From positions 6,513,177 to 6,577,176 of the forward strand of contig SSBO01000012.1 of assembly GCA_005281725.1 (NCBI GenBank): a stretch of 64,000 nucleotides of DNA, written 5' to 3'. Below are positions 1 through 12,050 of the stretch, in pieces. Numbering within the stretch: the stretch's first letter is position 1; each line of letters begins with the position of its first letter. The translations under genes were made by a program, and so were the position numbers. Source of the DNA: Wuchereria bancrofti. Lineage: Eukaryota > Nematoda > Chromadorea > Rhabditida > Onchocercidae. The notes under the pieces were generated by a model, which saw only the letters and a program-made list of their open reading frames with translations, searched no databases and was not told the DNA's origin.

Positions 1-527
1 CTATGAGAAACAGGAAACTTTAACCAGATAACTATGACCATAATGTTTCCCAGATTTGGAAATGTAAAAGAGGTGTAAAGACAGATATAATAAGTCAAAG
101 AAGAAGCAAATAAATCAATAAGATGAAGCATATTCAATAAAACACACATGAAAACTGTAAAAGCAAATGCAGAAAAAGCACATCTGCTATCACAATGAGG
201 CATTCTAACATAATGTAGAAAAAAAATTATAAAAAATAAAACGATCAACAACTAACAAGACTTATACAAAATTGCTTTTTTTCTTCAGCTCCTAAATACT
301 GAAAATACATGTTTCAAGTCGACAGAGCTATTAAAACGAGCAGTTTAAAATTAAAGGAATGTTACACGTTACCAACATCGAAAACAGTAAACTGATAAAT
401 TTGTTGGGGATTCTTGCAAGAAATGAGCAGTAAATCAGTTAATTTAGATCCATCCTATAAAAACAGCACAGCGAATTCACACGTGAAAATCCAACTCATT
501 GTACGGGAGTATGAAGGCTGATATTAT
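1..527. other. 3' flank of the CCM2 gene, no gene seen
   Basis: AT-rich sequence between the left window edge and the CCM2 stop codon. I see no coding exon, and no AATAAA on the minus strand that would mark the CCM2 poly(A) site. It probably holds the 3' UTR and intergenic DNA. Confidence 0.5.
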
Positions 528-3311
528 TTACGCGTCTGTCCCAGGAGGCTCATACTGCACTGCCAATAACAGATGTGTCACACGAAAACATATAGGTAAC
601 TGAACAACTTCAGTGATAATAGATGGATTGCCAAAAAAGCTATTTCACTAAATCGCTAAATACATCACTAAAAAAAACTACTCCCAAAGATGCATTCAGT
701 GCCCCCTCTGTAATGATGACGTTTTTTAGCAGCTTAACAAAGAATATCGAAGAACTGTCAATCAGCGCTTAATCGCACAGTAAAAGATAATACAAGATAC
801 CTGTTAGTAAATGTAATCTCTCTGGTCCATACAACTCACTTGACTTCTGTGCTAGTTCTATAATCGGCATAGAACCGTTCCGAAATCCCATAATCAACGC
901 TGCATACTGCGAAAGCTCGTTGGTTGTCAGAGATCTTGTCAGCTTAAAAAAAAAACGATATCATAATTAAATAAAATAAATCCTACAAAAAAACTAAAGT
1001 GGTGTCCAACTAATATCTACAATTACATAATCCAGTTCTTACGTTTAAGGAAAATTCTAAGTCGTAAGTCGTACGTGCTCAGCGGATATCAACTGATTGT
1101 GCTCTTTATCCTAAAATTATAACATTGCCTACAGCATCAACTCTTTCGATAAATATTGTGCAATACGATTTCGTTTAATAAATCGAATTAATTTCGTAAA
1201 TCGAATTAATCTAATCATATTTTACAACCTTAGAAAGTTAGGTAATCGCATATTGTGCTGAGACAAGTTAATGCTAAAGAGAATAAAAGTGGTTTCCAAG
1301 CCATTTTTCTCCTAAATACATGAACTAATAGTTATGAATCAGTACTCATGAGATGTTATCAACGATGTGATATCTATAGAATATTAGTGGCTAGTTGGTA
1401 GTAAAGAGACAGTTTTATACTTGCAAACTTACCACGGTCATATAATCTTCTATAATATCGTCAATATATACTTCTGTGGAATCACTACGTGAAGCAGTTG
1501 TTGAACAAAGAGGATGACTACTGCCAATACGCAAATCTTGATGGGATTCCGTTAAGCTATAAGTATTTATGATGGTAAGAAAAAAACAATTTACATTAAT
1601 TCTGCACCTTATAAAAATTCCTATCTATGTGTTGCACAAAAATTTACAGTTCTACTACAACTATTACCCAAACAGTGTCATATTTCAGAAAAAATGAACT
1701 TACAATAAAGGGCGATGATTATTAAAAGGTGAAACTGAAGAGGTGGTTGGCGTTCCTGAAATCGTTTTTCCTGTTTTTCTTAAAGTAATAAATGAATCTT
1801 ATATAATCGAAGCAACTATTCATTCTTTTTCCAACCATTCACTTTTTCTCAGCTAAAGATTTTAATCAAATTAAACGAAGAGAACTTCCCAACTTTTTAA
1901 CGCAATCGTTTCAAAATTACTGGCAACTTCTTTGTAAACTTGAGAAAAGAATTGTCCCAGAATATTGCAAATTGCTTCTGCCACATCCTGAATGGAATGT
2001 TAACTGCATCTGGTTAATGTAATTAATAAAATACTACGAAAAAGTTTAAAGAGAAAAAAGAAGTAAACTGCAAAACCAATAAAGTTCAATGGAAAATGAC
2101 ATTTAAGATGAAATGGGACATTTTGTATTTCTTTCCTAGACATTCAAAAATACGTTCTAGATACTCATGACTAGGAAGGGGTTTTTGTGATTTGATGTCT
2201 TTATCAAATTCGATAAAAAAAAGAAGCAATTTATACTCGAAAAAATTCATGAATTGTAAAAAGAAACAATCATCAAAAAATTACAGCTGTTTCACAATAT
2301 ACGACAGCAAGGTCAAAGAAGTCACAGTTTCGAGTACTGCCGTATCCCACCTTTACAGGTAGAATGTATTCATGAGCTTCACGAACAAAGCCAACAGATG
2401 CAATCAAGTGAATAGGTACGTAAAGCAGCAGTTCCTGAAATATCGCAGTTCAAGTTGTATTTCAGTGCTAACCCATTAGTGGCAATATCATAGTGACTTT
2501 TATTGTTATATTTATTATTACAGCCTTATTAAATACCACTCACATTATCAAAGATTGATCGGATCGTTATTGCACTCAAATCAATCTGAAGCACTGCATT
2601 TGCAGTAAAATTGCTTTTCTCATCAAATGATGCAATTTGCTTCCTGATCTATAATAAAAAAGCTCTGATTCCAAAAAAAAAAAAAATCATTAAAATAAAT
2701 CCAAAGTAAAGAGACGTGATGTACCAAAAACATGAAATACTCATATAAATATTCAATTTCAGGGTCCATATTTACTTCACGCTGTTAACACCATCATCTA
2801 CCAGTATAATCTTTAGCGGATGAGGAAGTACATAAAAAAGAATAGTGATTCTCGAAATAATCATCGCATTTGCAATTTAAGATTCAAAAGTTGATTTTCA
2901 TCCAGACATTATAACTTTGCGACTGCTTAAACATTATAATATTCCTTGAAAATTTTAGAACTGGATACCTTAGCACGATCCAGAATTTTGAGCAAATCGG
3001 TGCGTCCGCTAGGGTCGATGTCACCACGGATGTCGCGAATGAGACCGGCATACTGCAAAATAAGTAGCTTTCACCATTAGTGATCATTTGAGTCCATAAA
3101 GTACAGTTTCTAAAGAACGTATAAATATAAAAGGGTCAAATTTACAGGTGAAAGAAATAACAATTTAGAACCGAAACTTAACCCTTACTCAAGACATTCC
3201 TCTTTGAACTATAGAAATTCAATTGATTTCGCGCTAGCTTCTTCGCATATGTACCACCTTCTTCAGTACATAAGGCGGAACCTTCCCACCGTTTCTCTGA
3301 GAGCGACGGTA
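528..3311 (-). CDS. ccm-2: CCM2 (malcavernin) orthologue, PTB plus harmonin-homology domain; N-terminus not located
   Basis: Scaffold protein of the cerebral cavernous malformation pathway, which in animals links CCM1/KRIT1 and CCM3 to MEKK3 signalling. Minus-strand exons in order: 3258-3311, 2969-3052, 2544-2648, 2285-2434, 1902-1987, 1704-1778, 1433-1556, 801-942, 528-559. Every junction is GT-AG and in phase. The segment SGRTDLLKILDRAK, then YVPIHLIASVGFVRE, then AICNILGQFFSQVY follow the PTB domain of vertebrate CCM2 in order (SSRTEILHFIDNAK, RVPIHDIAAVSYVRD, ELCCLLGQVFQVVY as I recall them). The exons at 1433-1556 and 801-942 carry DDIIEDYMTV and ELSQYAALIMGFRNG, matching the C-terminal helical harmonin-homology domain. 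The last exon adds only ten residues before TAA. The 54-nt exon at 3258-3311 is the weakest. The start codon lies further upstream and could not be placed; about 284 residues are accounted for against about 440 in human CCM2. Confidence 0.85.
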
Positions 3312-6300
3312 CTTGCAAACGAATATCAAGACCGCACCACAACAAATTTATCGTGTTTTATCAACAGAAGTTAATAGAATGCGTCGATACTAAGATTTCA
3401 TCCATAACCTCAGAATAGGTCCAAGGTAACTTCATAAATCACTCGTTAAAGCCAATTATTGCCATGACTCGACCACAAAACACCTATCATGAATCACACA
3501 AACATACACACCCTACAGTTTTTCGCATTAGCAATTTGACTTCAAACCCCTGGCTGGATATGTGCCACCCCTCAGTCACATCTCAGGACACTCGTATGCG
3601 TCTCAGGGTTGTTGCTGTGACTGCGTTTCCAGCTCCATTGATTTATTTGTTTTTAATTTATGCTCATCACATTTATGTGTTTTAATCATTTTCCCTTCAG
3701 TTTGCGCAGCCCTTTGTTATCAGTTTCTACCCCTCCCTGCATCTGATTCTGTTCCGGAATTTAGTGATCTTTTGCATATGTCGTGTGACCTTAAAACTTC
3801 ATGTAGTCTGGTTTTTCTTCTTTACTTCACAGTATTTTTTCTCTGTCGGTTATTTCCCTTCATGTTGTTCTTTGTTCTAGCTTGTTCAAAACTTCTTTGC
3901 ATGGTACTTATATTGAAGTAATATTCTTCCCTTAAACTTACTATTTATACATCACTCTGAATTTTTGATCCGAAATCAAAGATACACAAAATGGAAGTAG
4001 CTGTTTACCGATCCAGTTAACTCAGGAACTGTGCCTTCCTTTCACTCAAGATTCTTAAAACACTGTTTGTCACCACTTGTCTTATCTTAATGTCAAGAAT
4101 CAAAACATGAAAGGATAAAGATTGAATGTTAACTTAAATTGCAATGTCTTATTTTTACGTATACTATATAACTCTGTATATACGAACTACTGAGTACACA
4201 TCTCTCTGTAAGCATAATCTCAAAATACTTTCGTACTGCTTATTCAAAAGAAAAAAGGGTGCATAACAATAACAAATAATATATTTTCAAACATATTATA
4301 AGCATATCGACCTGTTTTATATGATATTTTAGCGGTTGGAAAGTGTTATCAAATTTTAAATGTGGAAAAAGGAAAAGTATTCTGAAGATTTTCTTTTTCA
4401 TCTGTTGAATTCTAGAAGACCTTCTGGTCATCCACGTGATAGTTGAGTGCTGCAAATAGATGTCTTATTGTATTTAATATCTGGCATATTCATTTTTTGC
4501 TTTAAGAATTGACATCACTCCAATAACAACACTGCACTGCTAGACGTTTATCAAAAAACCACGCCTAGGTACACTTAATAAACTGCTAACTTATTCGTGC
4601 TTCAGCTGTTTTGAACCAGATCGTATTTAATTACAGTAATGCAATTAGTTTAGCCGACATAAAACGAAGAATATAAAAACATTCTGTACTCCTTAGATAA
4701 AGAAATATGAAACATAACTTCAACGATAATTGATCCACATTAAGACTGTAAATCAACAGAAATAAGAAATTTCAGAATCTACCGAACGGCTCATTCGCTC
4801 TGCCGCATTTATGTGGAAGTGCGCATCTGTATGTACATAAATCATAACGGAAATGGTGATTTTATCGCTTTGTTTGACTGCGGCTGTTGGCCATAGCGAG
4901 AAACCGGTTTTGAGGACTCTTGTAATGAAACCGCATCTTCTTAGATAACCCAGTTTTGATATGCAGGAAATTCGACTTATTTTGAATGATTATGAGAAGG
5001 TCGGAAACTATACTGAACTTAAAATTGAAATGTATAACAGTGGAAGCTTGTCAATGTGCTGATTCTCCACTGCAACTGCAATCTGTTTGAAACATACAAA
5101 AACGATATTTCAAATAAGATTTGTATATGGGCATTATGGATATTTCTTGCAATTGTTTATAACATTTCATGGTTAGCTTTACAAATTTTAAAGAGGCCAC
5201 TTAAAAAATTCTGTTCTTTCTACCAACTATCAATAATATCCTACTAACAATTCTACCAGCAATATGCCAAACCTTATTTCTTTTCTTGTTCGCAGCGATT
5301 TTCATTCGGGAACACTTCTTTATACTAGAACGAGTGACGAATAAAAGAGCAAAAAAGTGGAGTTATTATTAAAGCAGAAAATCTTCTATATTATACCATG
5401 CGTTTTTAATTTGTTTATCTAGTTTCTTTCGAAAATGCGTGCATTCATGTAGGACGTTAAAATTAACACATGATTGAATGGAAATGTTTGTCTGTCCAGT
5501 GTCCACTATACGCCTTGTTATGCAACCATATACATGAAACAAGGAATAGATTTTACACTAAGCGTAATTTTATATTGGTGGTATACTTATTTGTAAAAAC
5601 TAGATGAGGAAAGAACTGACTTTATACCACACCGCCAATCTTTCTAGTTAAAGTAATAGTACCGGAAGTCTCAAGGAGAGCAGTCTGTAATTATTGAAAC
5701 ATTCTCCAACTAATAAGTAGGATAAACCAAGTAGGGAGGTGCAAACAGCAACAAAGATCATAATAAATATTTTGTAGATGAAACAATACTCTTGTGAATG
5801 ACGTCTGTGAAGTCAGGAAATTCTGTGAAGACTGAATACGAAAACGAGAAAATGGGTTTGGTAAAAGTTATTTTCAAACATGCATTGAAAATAAGTCTCT
5901 GCCAAATGTATGAACCCACGGATGTTATAGTCAGGTAAGAAACTGTATCCGTCGAAGGAGTGATGTCAGTAAATGAGAAGATAAGTGCGTGCATATGTTC
6001 AAAATGTTTTAGCAGTGAGGTTGAGGAATTGCTTAGGTTATGCTAGTCTAGTTTCTGGAAGGGGATTCAGAGTAATGCTGGTGATGAAGTGTTCTTCAAA
6101 GGATTAACCATTTTTTTTCCATTCATTTTGATTCAGTTTGCCAATAGTTCAGCTACAACCTCTTTGTGTATGATCAGTGTTTCTCTCTCTATAATCGCCA
6201 AAACTGAATCTTAATAAAATCCAGTGTCTGTCAGGGAAATAACCTTACGAAAATTTCCACAATTCTTGGTCTTCTAACTTGGTAGTTCAAATTATGCAAA

Positions 6301-8581
6301 TATAGAAGACTTATTTTGCTGGAATGCAATAAGCACAAAAGTGTATTTAATGCGAAAACGGCAATTACTAGCAAATAAAGAGAAATCTACAGTCCGGTTA
6401 GCGAGCTATTCTCTGATAGAAATATCAGAAGGAAGATTTTGCAGAAATTTGTATTACATGGATAAAATGACTGGCGGAATTTCCTAAAAGAGGAAGTGAA
6501 GTAGATATAATGCTTGAGAGTAAAAGTACAACTCTCAATAGTCTTGATTTGTCGTTAATCTTTTCCGAAAAATTAAAAAGTTTATATCCCAGTCATTCAA
6601 GTTTAGTGGTGAGAAAAATATTCCTTAACTAAACTGATGAGAATCAATCAGATGAGGTTCTCAGGTTCTGGAGAAATGAAGTGGAGTAAAATCATTCTAC
6701 CTGATGAAAATGAAAAGTTTATTTGTATATATTTTTGCGTGCTTTAACGAAGATTAGTAGCAGAACGTAAGCATTTTGTAATTTTCACACGTCCTGTTGA
6801 ACGGCCTGTTCATATTACGGAAAGCACGAGAAGTAAAAAGTTTGGAAAATAATATAAAACTTGAATATATCTAAAAACAATACAAAATGGGAAGCAAGTA
6901 GATGTGTTTTCAAGCAACAAACACTGTCAAATAAAGGAAGAATGATCTAAGAAGTCGCATTAAAGACATATGTTTGGGATTGCTATAAGAAGGTGTTTCC
7001 GCAAATGAATTACAGTAACTGCTTGCAGAAAGTATCATTAGTCTTTTCATCTGGAACAAAGAATTTTAACATAGTCATCTTGGAAATAAGTGAGAATGTG
7101 TGAGTTTTCACAAATCTCATTAATCAAGAGCTCAAATAAGGATTTCATTATGATCTATTAAAACACGTTTGAAACTTATGGTAAACCATCTGCAAAACAA
7201 GAGATTTATACAAAGTCGATGCGATATACTTTATCTGTAATATTGACCAGGAAATGAGGTGGTTTCACTTTTGCTTTACTTCTAATTACAGTTCATGGGC
7301 TAGGAAATAAAGCGACGTCAAAAAACAGAAAATTTAGTGTGGTCCACATCAGAATGCACTGCATATAAGATTTTAGTCTTTTTTTTATACAGCTGTTGAC
7401 TGCGATTGAATGAGATCATTTGCATGAGAACTGGGAGATTGATAATTCAGATCTAAAGCAAGCCATTCATCTATTTCCTTCACTTTGCTGTTATGAAATT
7501 ATGAATGCTATTAATGCCAATACAACAAAGTCTTAATTTATCAGTAAAGAATAACGACAATAAACTAAGCAACAACTATTTCGGAAAAAATTTTAACCGT
7601 TAAATACATCTGGCTTATTTTTTATAAAAATTTTTGCAATTGCAGTTTATGGAATCTATGGAATGGTAATAATTTTTCAACCAAACAAACTCGACAAAAG
7701 ATTGCGTCTCTAAAGCAGCCTGTTCAATAATTACCATACCTGAAAGAGGTTTTGTATTTTCTAATTATGATCCAGTTTAGTTACCAAAATTCAAAGCTAA
7801 GAAATAGCTGCAGAGCTGATGAGCTGTTCCAGTTAACTTTTACTCGAAGAAATATTAGTATAACACGAAGTCCATAATGATATCTCCATTTTCACTCTTC
7901 CTTCTCCTGCCTCTTCTTTCCCATGAACTTACGAGTTTCCGAATCCCGAATCGACGGACCCGACAGCGGCACCTTTACAACAAAAATTCAAAAGATCCGA
8001 CATTTTCACGTTCGGAACCAGTACATTATAGTTTGAGAATAATGAATGAGAACAAACAAGTAAGACGAATACGAAATAGGAAAATAAAGAGAAACGAGAT
8101 TATAGAATGCAGAGTAAATTGATTGATGCACCCTACAAACAAACATTTGAAATTAAGTTTTGTTGGATGATGTACTGGTTAGGTTAGGAATAGGACTCAA
8201 AACTTTTTTTTCAAAATGATGTAAAATACTTGACTGCTTTTACATGCCTGATTAATAATAACCTTCAAGATAACTATTTCCAAGCTGCCTTATATTCGTT
8301 CCTATTGCGTGATCGGATGCTGCTTTGCGCTACTTCATAAGTTATTCACACTTGAAAAACTCAAAGTATCTGCTTTACAGTCTGACTTTTGTTAGTAAAT
8401 CTAGCCATAATAACACGCATTTGTATTAAACATTTTTAGAAGTTTGTTGATTGAACGTATAAATCGGTCCAGCACAACCTCTGCTAAACAAGGCATTAGT
8501 TCTTCAGGCATTTTGGCGGCCCTCAGTTATTTTATCCGTCTGTCTGATGATGACCGCTCTACAACTTCATCTACGAGAAAG
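3312..8581. other. Long region without a supported gene
   Basis: No convincing exon chain on either strand. It may contain the missing 5' exon(s) and first intron of the CCM2 gene. A C/T-rich plus-strand open frame at 3562-3921 has no recognisable domain. A short exon-like segment at 7877-8059 begins with a hydrophobic leader and ends at a GTAAGA donor but has no partner exon. Confidence 0.4.
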
Positions 8582-8887
8582 TCACAGTTCCACTTGCTGT
8601 AATATTTTTTCTTATGTTGACCTTCTATCGAGTAAAGCAATGTGCGGGACTATAACACTGTAGGAGGATAGAGAGACGAAAGACTGTATAACACTGAGGA
8701 AGGAGGGATAGACAGATAGGAGAACACTTCCAAACAACAAATTTACCTGGATTTGAAAAGTTGACAAACCGACATCACCAGTAGTCTCACATGCCTGCAA
8801 CATTTCTTGTGACAACACGTCCAAGTAGCAGTTAATTACACTAATAGCGAACAACCACAGTAAAAATCTAGCTGCACCGCCCTCCAC
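8582..8887 (-). CDS. Candidate two-exon gene for a small secreted peptide (unrecognised)
   Basis: I do not recognise this. An ATG at 8887 in good context (GTAAAATGG) opens a 47-codon exon (8747-8887). It starts with a signal-peptide-like segment, MEGGAARFLLWLFAISVINC, and ends precisely at a CAG/GTAAAT donor. The nearest in-phase acceptor (ATTACAG, exon start 8596) would add four residues and a TGA at 8582-8584, giving a 51-aa product. Codon content is less AT-driven than the flanks. There is no homology argument and no clear poly(A) signal. It could instead be the first exon of a longer gene, conceivably a distant 5' exon of the CCM2 gene on the same strand. Confidence 0.25.
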
Positions 8888-10560
8888 ATTTTACGATGGG
8901 CTTATGTCGACTATATGCATACCCCACAAGCATACACACTACATGCAAGTCTCACGCACGCACGTACGTAGGTTCATCACTGCAGTCTCCCTAAAGTGCA
9001 GTGAATGCGTTTAGCAAGGTCGATGAGAACCACGAAAGGTTTTTTGCTCGCGATATCAAATGAATACTATGCTTTTGTGTTTCATTACTCCGACTGGCAA
9101 TCTTTCCTTACTATTCGTAACTTCAATTTAGGAATTTAAAAAGTAGAAAAAGAAACTAACCATAATTCCATTGTTTATAAGATCGAAGTAATATGAATTG
9201 ATTAAAAAAGTGATTTGAGGAAGACAACTTTAAATCACTTTTCCACTATTCATGCATTATTGTTATGTAGTTTTTCACTTTTGTAAAAGAAATTTCCGTG
9301 AGGTTCCCGTGATAATGACGGTTTTCGACACAACAGTGACAAAAACTAAAGAAATTTTATATTCTTGAAACTATGGAAACTTAAAACTGGTTCAATCCGC
9401 GAATGATAATACTTCCTCTGACCAGCTCTGCCATAGTGATCTGCCCTCGACATTTGTAGTGAACTAGTAAGAAAACATTCAGAAATTCAGTGATGAAATT
9501 ACATCATTTAAGTTGACTTCTCATAAAGATAAATAAAATATAGATAGTGTAGGTACACAGATGCCACGTAAATAAATCGAACTATAGACATGCGCTTCTG
9601 GGAAAAATAATTGAACCTTGCCCACTTCCTCATTTCGATTGCTTCAATTCAGTATTTGTAGTGATTTATTTTACCTTGTTTTCTAGTTTATTTCTAATTT
9701 AGTTTAGTATCTGTTCTTCAATTTTACTTTAATTTGAAAGAATATACATCAAAGCGGTGACAAAAATACAGTAAAATGACAACAGGTGGTATCAGTTTTT
9801 AATATGTTCTGAATCTTATTCCTAATCCCGAAATACTGTAAAAAAAACAGATGGATTCATCTTGATTCACAAATAAATTGCAGGTCAGTGTGAAAGTAAT
9901 TTGAGTAAGACGAGTCAGATAAGGCGCTGAATTATGGCTGACCTTTAGCCTTCACAAATTTCCTGTCACAGTTCATCATCAACTGCTGCTTTTGCCAATG
10001 GTTCAACGATCATGATTCCGTTATCGATCCGCCCACTGTACTAACCTGACTGATAACAAACAGTGGTAGTAGTATTTCAGTCTTCAAAATTCATCACTTT
10101 TCTCATTGCTCTTCTCTGCTGCGTAGTACTGCACCTCAATTACATCCTCGCTTTGTTATACTTTTTAACGAACTGTAGAAGCAGAAGGACGGTTTCCTTC
10201 ACCCTTCCTCACCCCATTAGTTACAAACAGTTGCAGACAGTCGTTACACCACTGCTATCATCGCTGAGTCTGCATTCCGCACAAACCAGACACTAAGAAC
10301 CTTCCCTCCCGAAACCGCATGCATCCCTAAGACGATACCCTTTCATTTCCTTATTGCGCAAACCTCAACTCTTACAATGTGTATTGAAGCGGTAAATCTT
10401 GGCATCCATCCAAAACCCGAAAATATTTTAGTTAGGACTGATCGACTGACGTTGTGATTTGGGGTGGTCGCTGGGAGAAGTTTGCGTTTTCATTTCTCTG
10501 AGGAATATTTTACTGTTTGGCTTTCCACATGGTGGTTTCAGGCTTTTACTGGTGTCTCAG
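8888..10560. other. Intergenic region upstream of the elongase gene
   Basis: No supported coding exon. The last 20-30 bases before the elongase ATG form a pyrimidine-containing 3' splice site (GGTGTCTCAG). A reading frame open upstream of the ATG to about 10459 is more likely outron or intron than coding. Confidence 0.4.
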
Positions 10561-12009
10561 ATGGTAACACAGGAGCAGGTTCTTGCTGCACCAAAGATAA
10601 ATGTACGACGTTTTGTTGAAATTATCACTTCACCCGTATTTCCGGAGCAGGAATCTAAGGAATGGGTTCTTCAGCATCAGAATTTTGCCATTCAAGTAAT
10701 TTTCAGTTTTCTGTCATCGAAAGAACATTTTTGAAGTTACTGTCTATGCATTCCGTTATTGGGTTTCCCGAATGAGCTTGTTAGTACTTACCCTTACAAT
10801 TCATATTATAATAAACAGCTAGTCAGGGATTTTATTGATGGAGATAACATTTTATTATATTTTCTTAAAATAAGATATGTTCTAGGCGTGTTTTGCATAC
10901 TTTCTTGTCATCTTTGGAATAAAATATGTTGTTATGCGAAATCGGGCACCGTTTAATTTGACACTACCGCTGAATATTTGGAATGCACTTCTTGCACTGT
11001 TCAGCATTATGGGGACTGTTATGCTTTTTCCAGAATTTATTGGAACTATTCAAAATAATGGCTTCCAAGGTTTTTTATCGTTCGTATGACTTCAAACATG
11101 GTTGGAAGTTCAACGTTTAAATGTTTCTAATATAATTTTGTAGTTTCGCGAAACTGAGGAGTGAAGTTATCCGATGCATGAGATTTGATTTAAACTGCTA
11201 CAATGTGATTTTTCTATTCTATGATTGCAGCTTCCTACTGCAAAGTTTACGGTTTCACGAAGGGATCGAACGGTTTCTGGGGTTGGCTGTTCATTGTATC
11301 AAAGCTGTTCGAATTGGCTGATACCGTATTCCTAGTTTTGCGAAAAAAACCACTCATGTTTCTTCACTGGTACCACCACATTCTTACACTTATTTATGCT
11401 TTCTACTCTTATCCGCATACTCCTGGATTTAACCGTTGGGGCATTTTCATGAATTTCTTCGTACATGCGTTTATGTACAGGTATGTTATATTCTTGTAGT
11501 TAACGATCTTTATTTTTATGTATTCTATATCGTATTCTTTCAGTCATTTTTATGTGTATTTTTATATATATGTTTTTATGTTATTCTAGCTGACTTATTT
11601 TCCCCTGTTTCTAGTTATTATTTCCTGTGTTCCATGAAAATGCGGATTCCACGCCGTGTCGCAATGTTTATAACATCGCTTCAAATCCTTCAATTTGTAC
11701 TCAGTGTTTTGATACTTGCACACCTTGGGATACTAATTTATGTCAGGAAGGTTTGTTACTTTTGGTTAAATGTAATTTTCAAATTGAAATCACCTTTTTG
11801 ATGCAAGTTTACATCATCTGTTTGTTGTACACTTCTCCAAATTTGAAGTAAGAGTTTTTTAGGTGGACTGCGATTTCGATGACAGCATTTTCAAGTTAGC
11901 ACTCTTCATGGATATTACTTATTTGATTCTTTTCGTCAATTTTTTCTGCAAAGCTTATGTATTCGGTGGCGGTAAATCGAAATACAAAATTGACAAAAAG
12001 AAACAGTAA
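10561..12009 (+). CDS. ELO-family very-long-chain fatty acid elongase (3-ketoacyl-CoA synthase)
   Basis: Condensing enzyme of microsomal fatty-acid elongation: it joins malonyl-CoA to an acyl-CoA in the ER membrane. Exons 10561-10695, 10886-11069, 11231-11480, 11615-11750 and 11863-12009 join in phase to 283 aa, the usual family length. Hallmarks: RAPFNLTLPLNIWNALLA in exon 2, KLFELADTVFLVLRKKP at about 131-147, the catalytic histidine box HWYHH at 152-156, then MNFFVHAFMYSYYF at about 180-193. Several hydrophobic segments span the protein. The C-terminus KKKQ fits a KKXX ER-retrieval signal. The ATG directly follows a 3' splice site (CTCAG), so I chose it as the start; this also suggests SL trans-splicing. 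An AATAAA lies 36 nt after the stop. The sequence resembles the C. elegans ELO-3/4/7-like group from memory, but I cannot assign one gene symbol. Confidence 0.95.
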
Positions 12010-12044
12010 AAGGCTTTTTTAGTGTTGCTTGCAACTGAATTACT

Positions 12045-12050
12045 AATAAA
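12045..12050 (+). other. Poly(A) signal of the elongase gene
   Basis: A perfect AATAAA 36 nt downstream of the TAA stop, in the expected position for a short nematode 3' UTR. Confidence 0.7.

Noticed and set aside
3562..3921. 119-codon plus-strand frame rich in Cys, Leu and Phe
   Set aside because: Composition follows the C/T-rich DNA; no ATG context, splice sites or domain support.
7877..8059. Plus-strand exon-like segment with hydrophobic leader and GTAAGA donor
   Set aside because: No partner exon with continuing sense found; one possible continuation at about 8511 is open but has no supporting features. Too weak to annotate.
9380..9410. GGTTCAATCC, a tRNA B-box look-alike
   Set aside because: T-stem flanks do not pair and no cloverleaf can be drawn.
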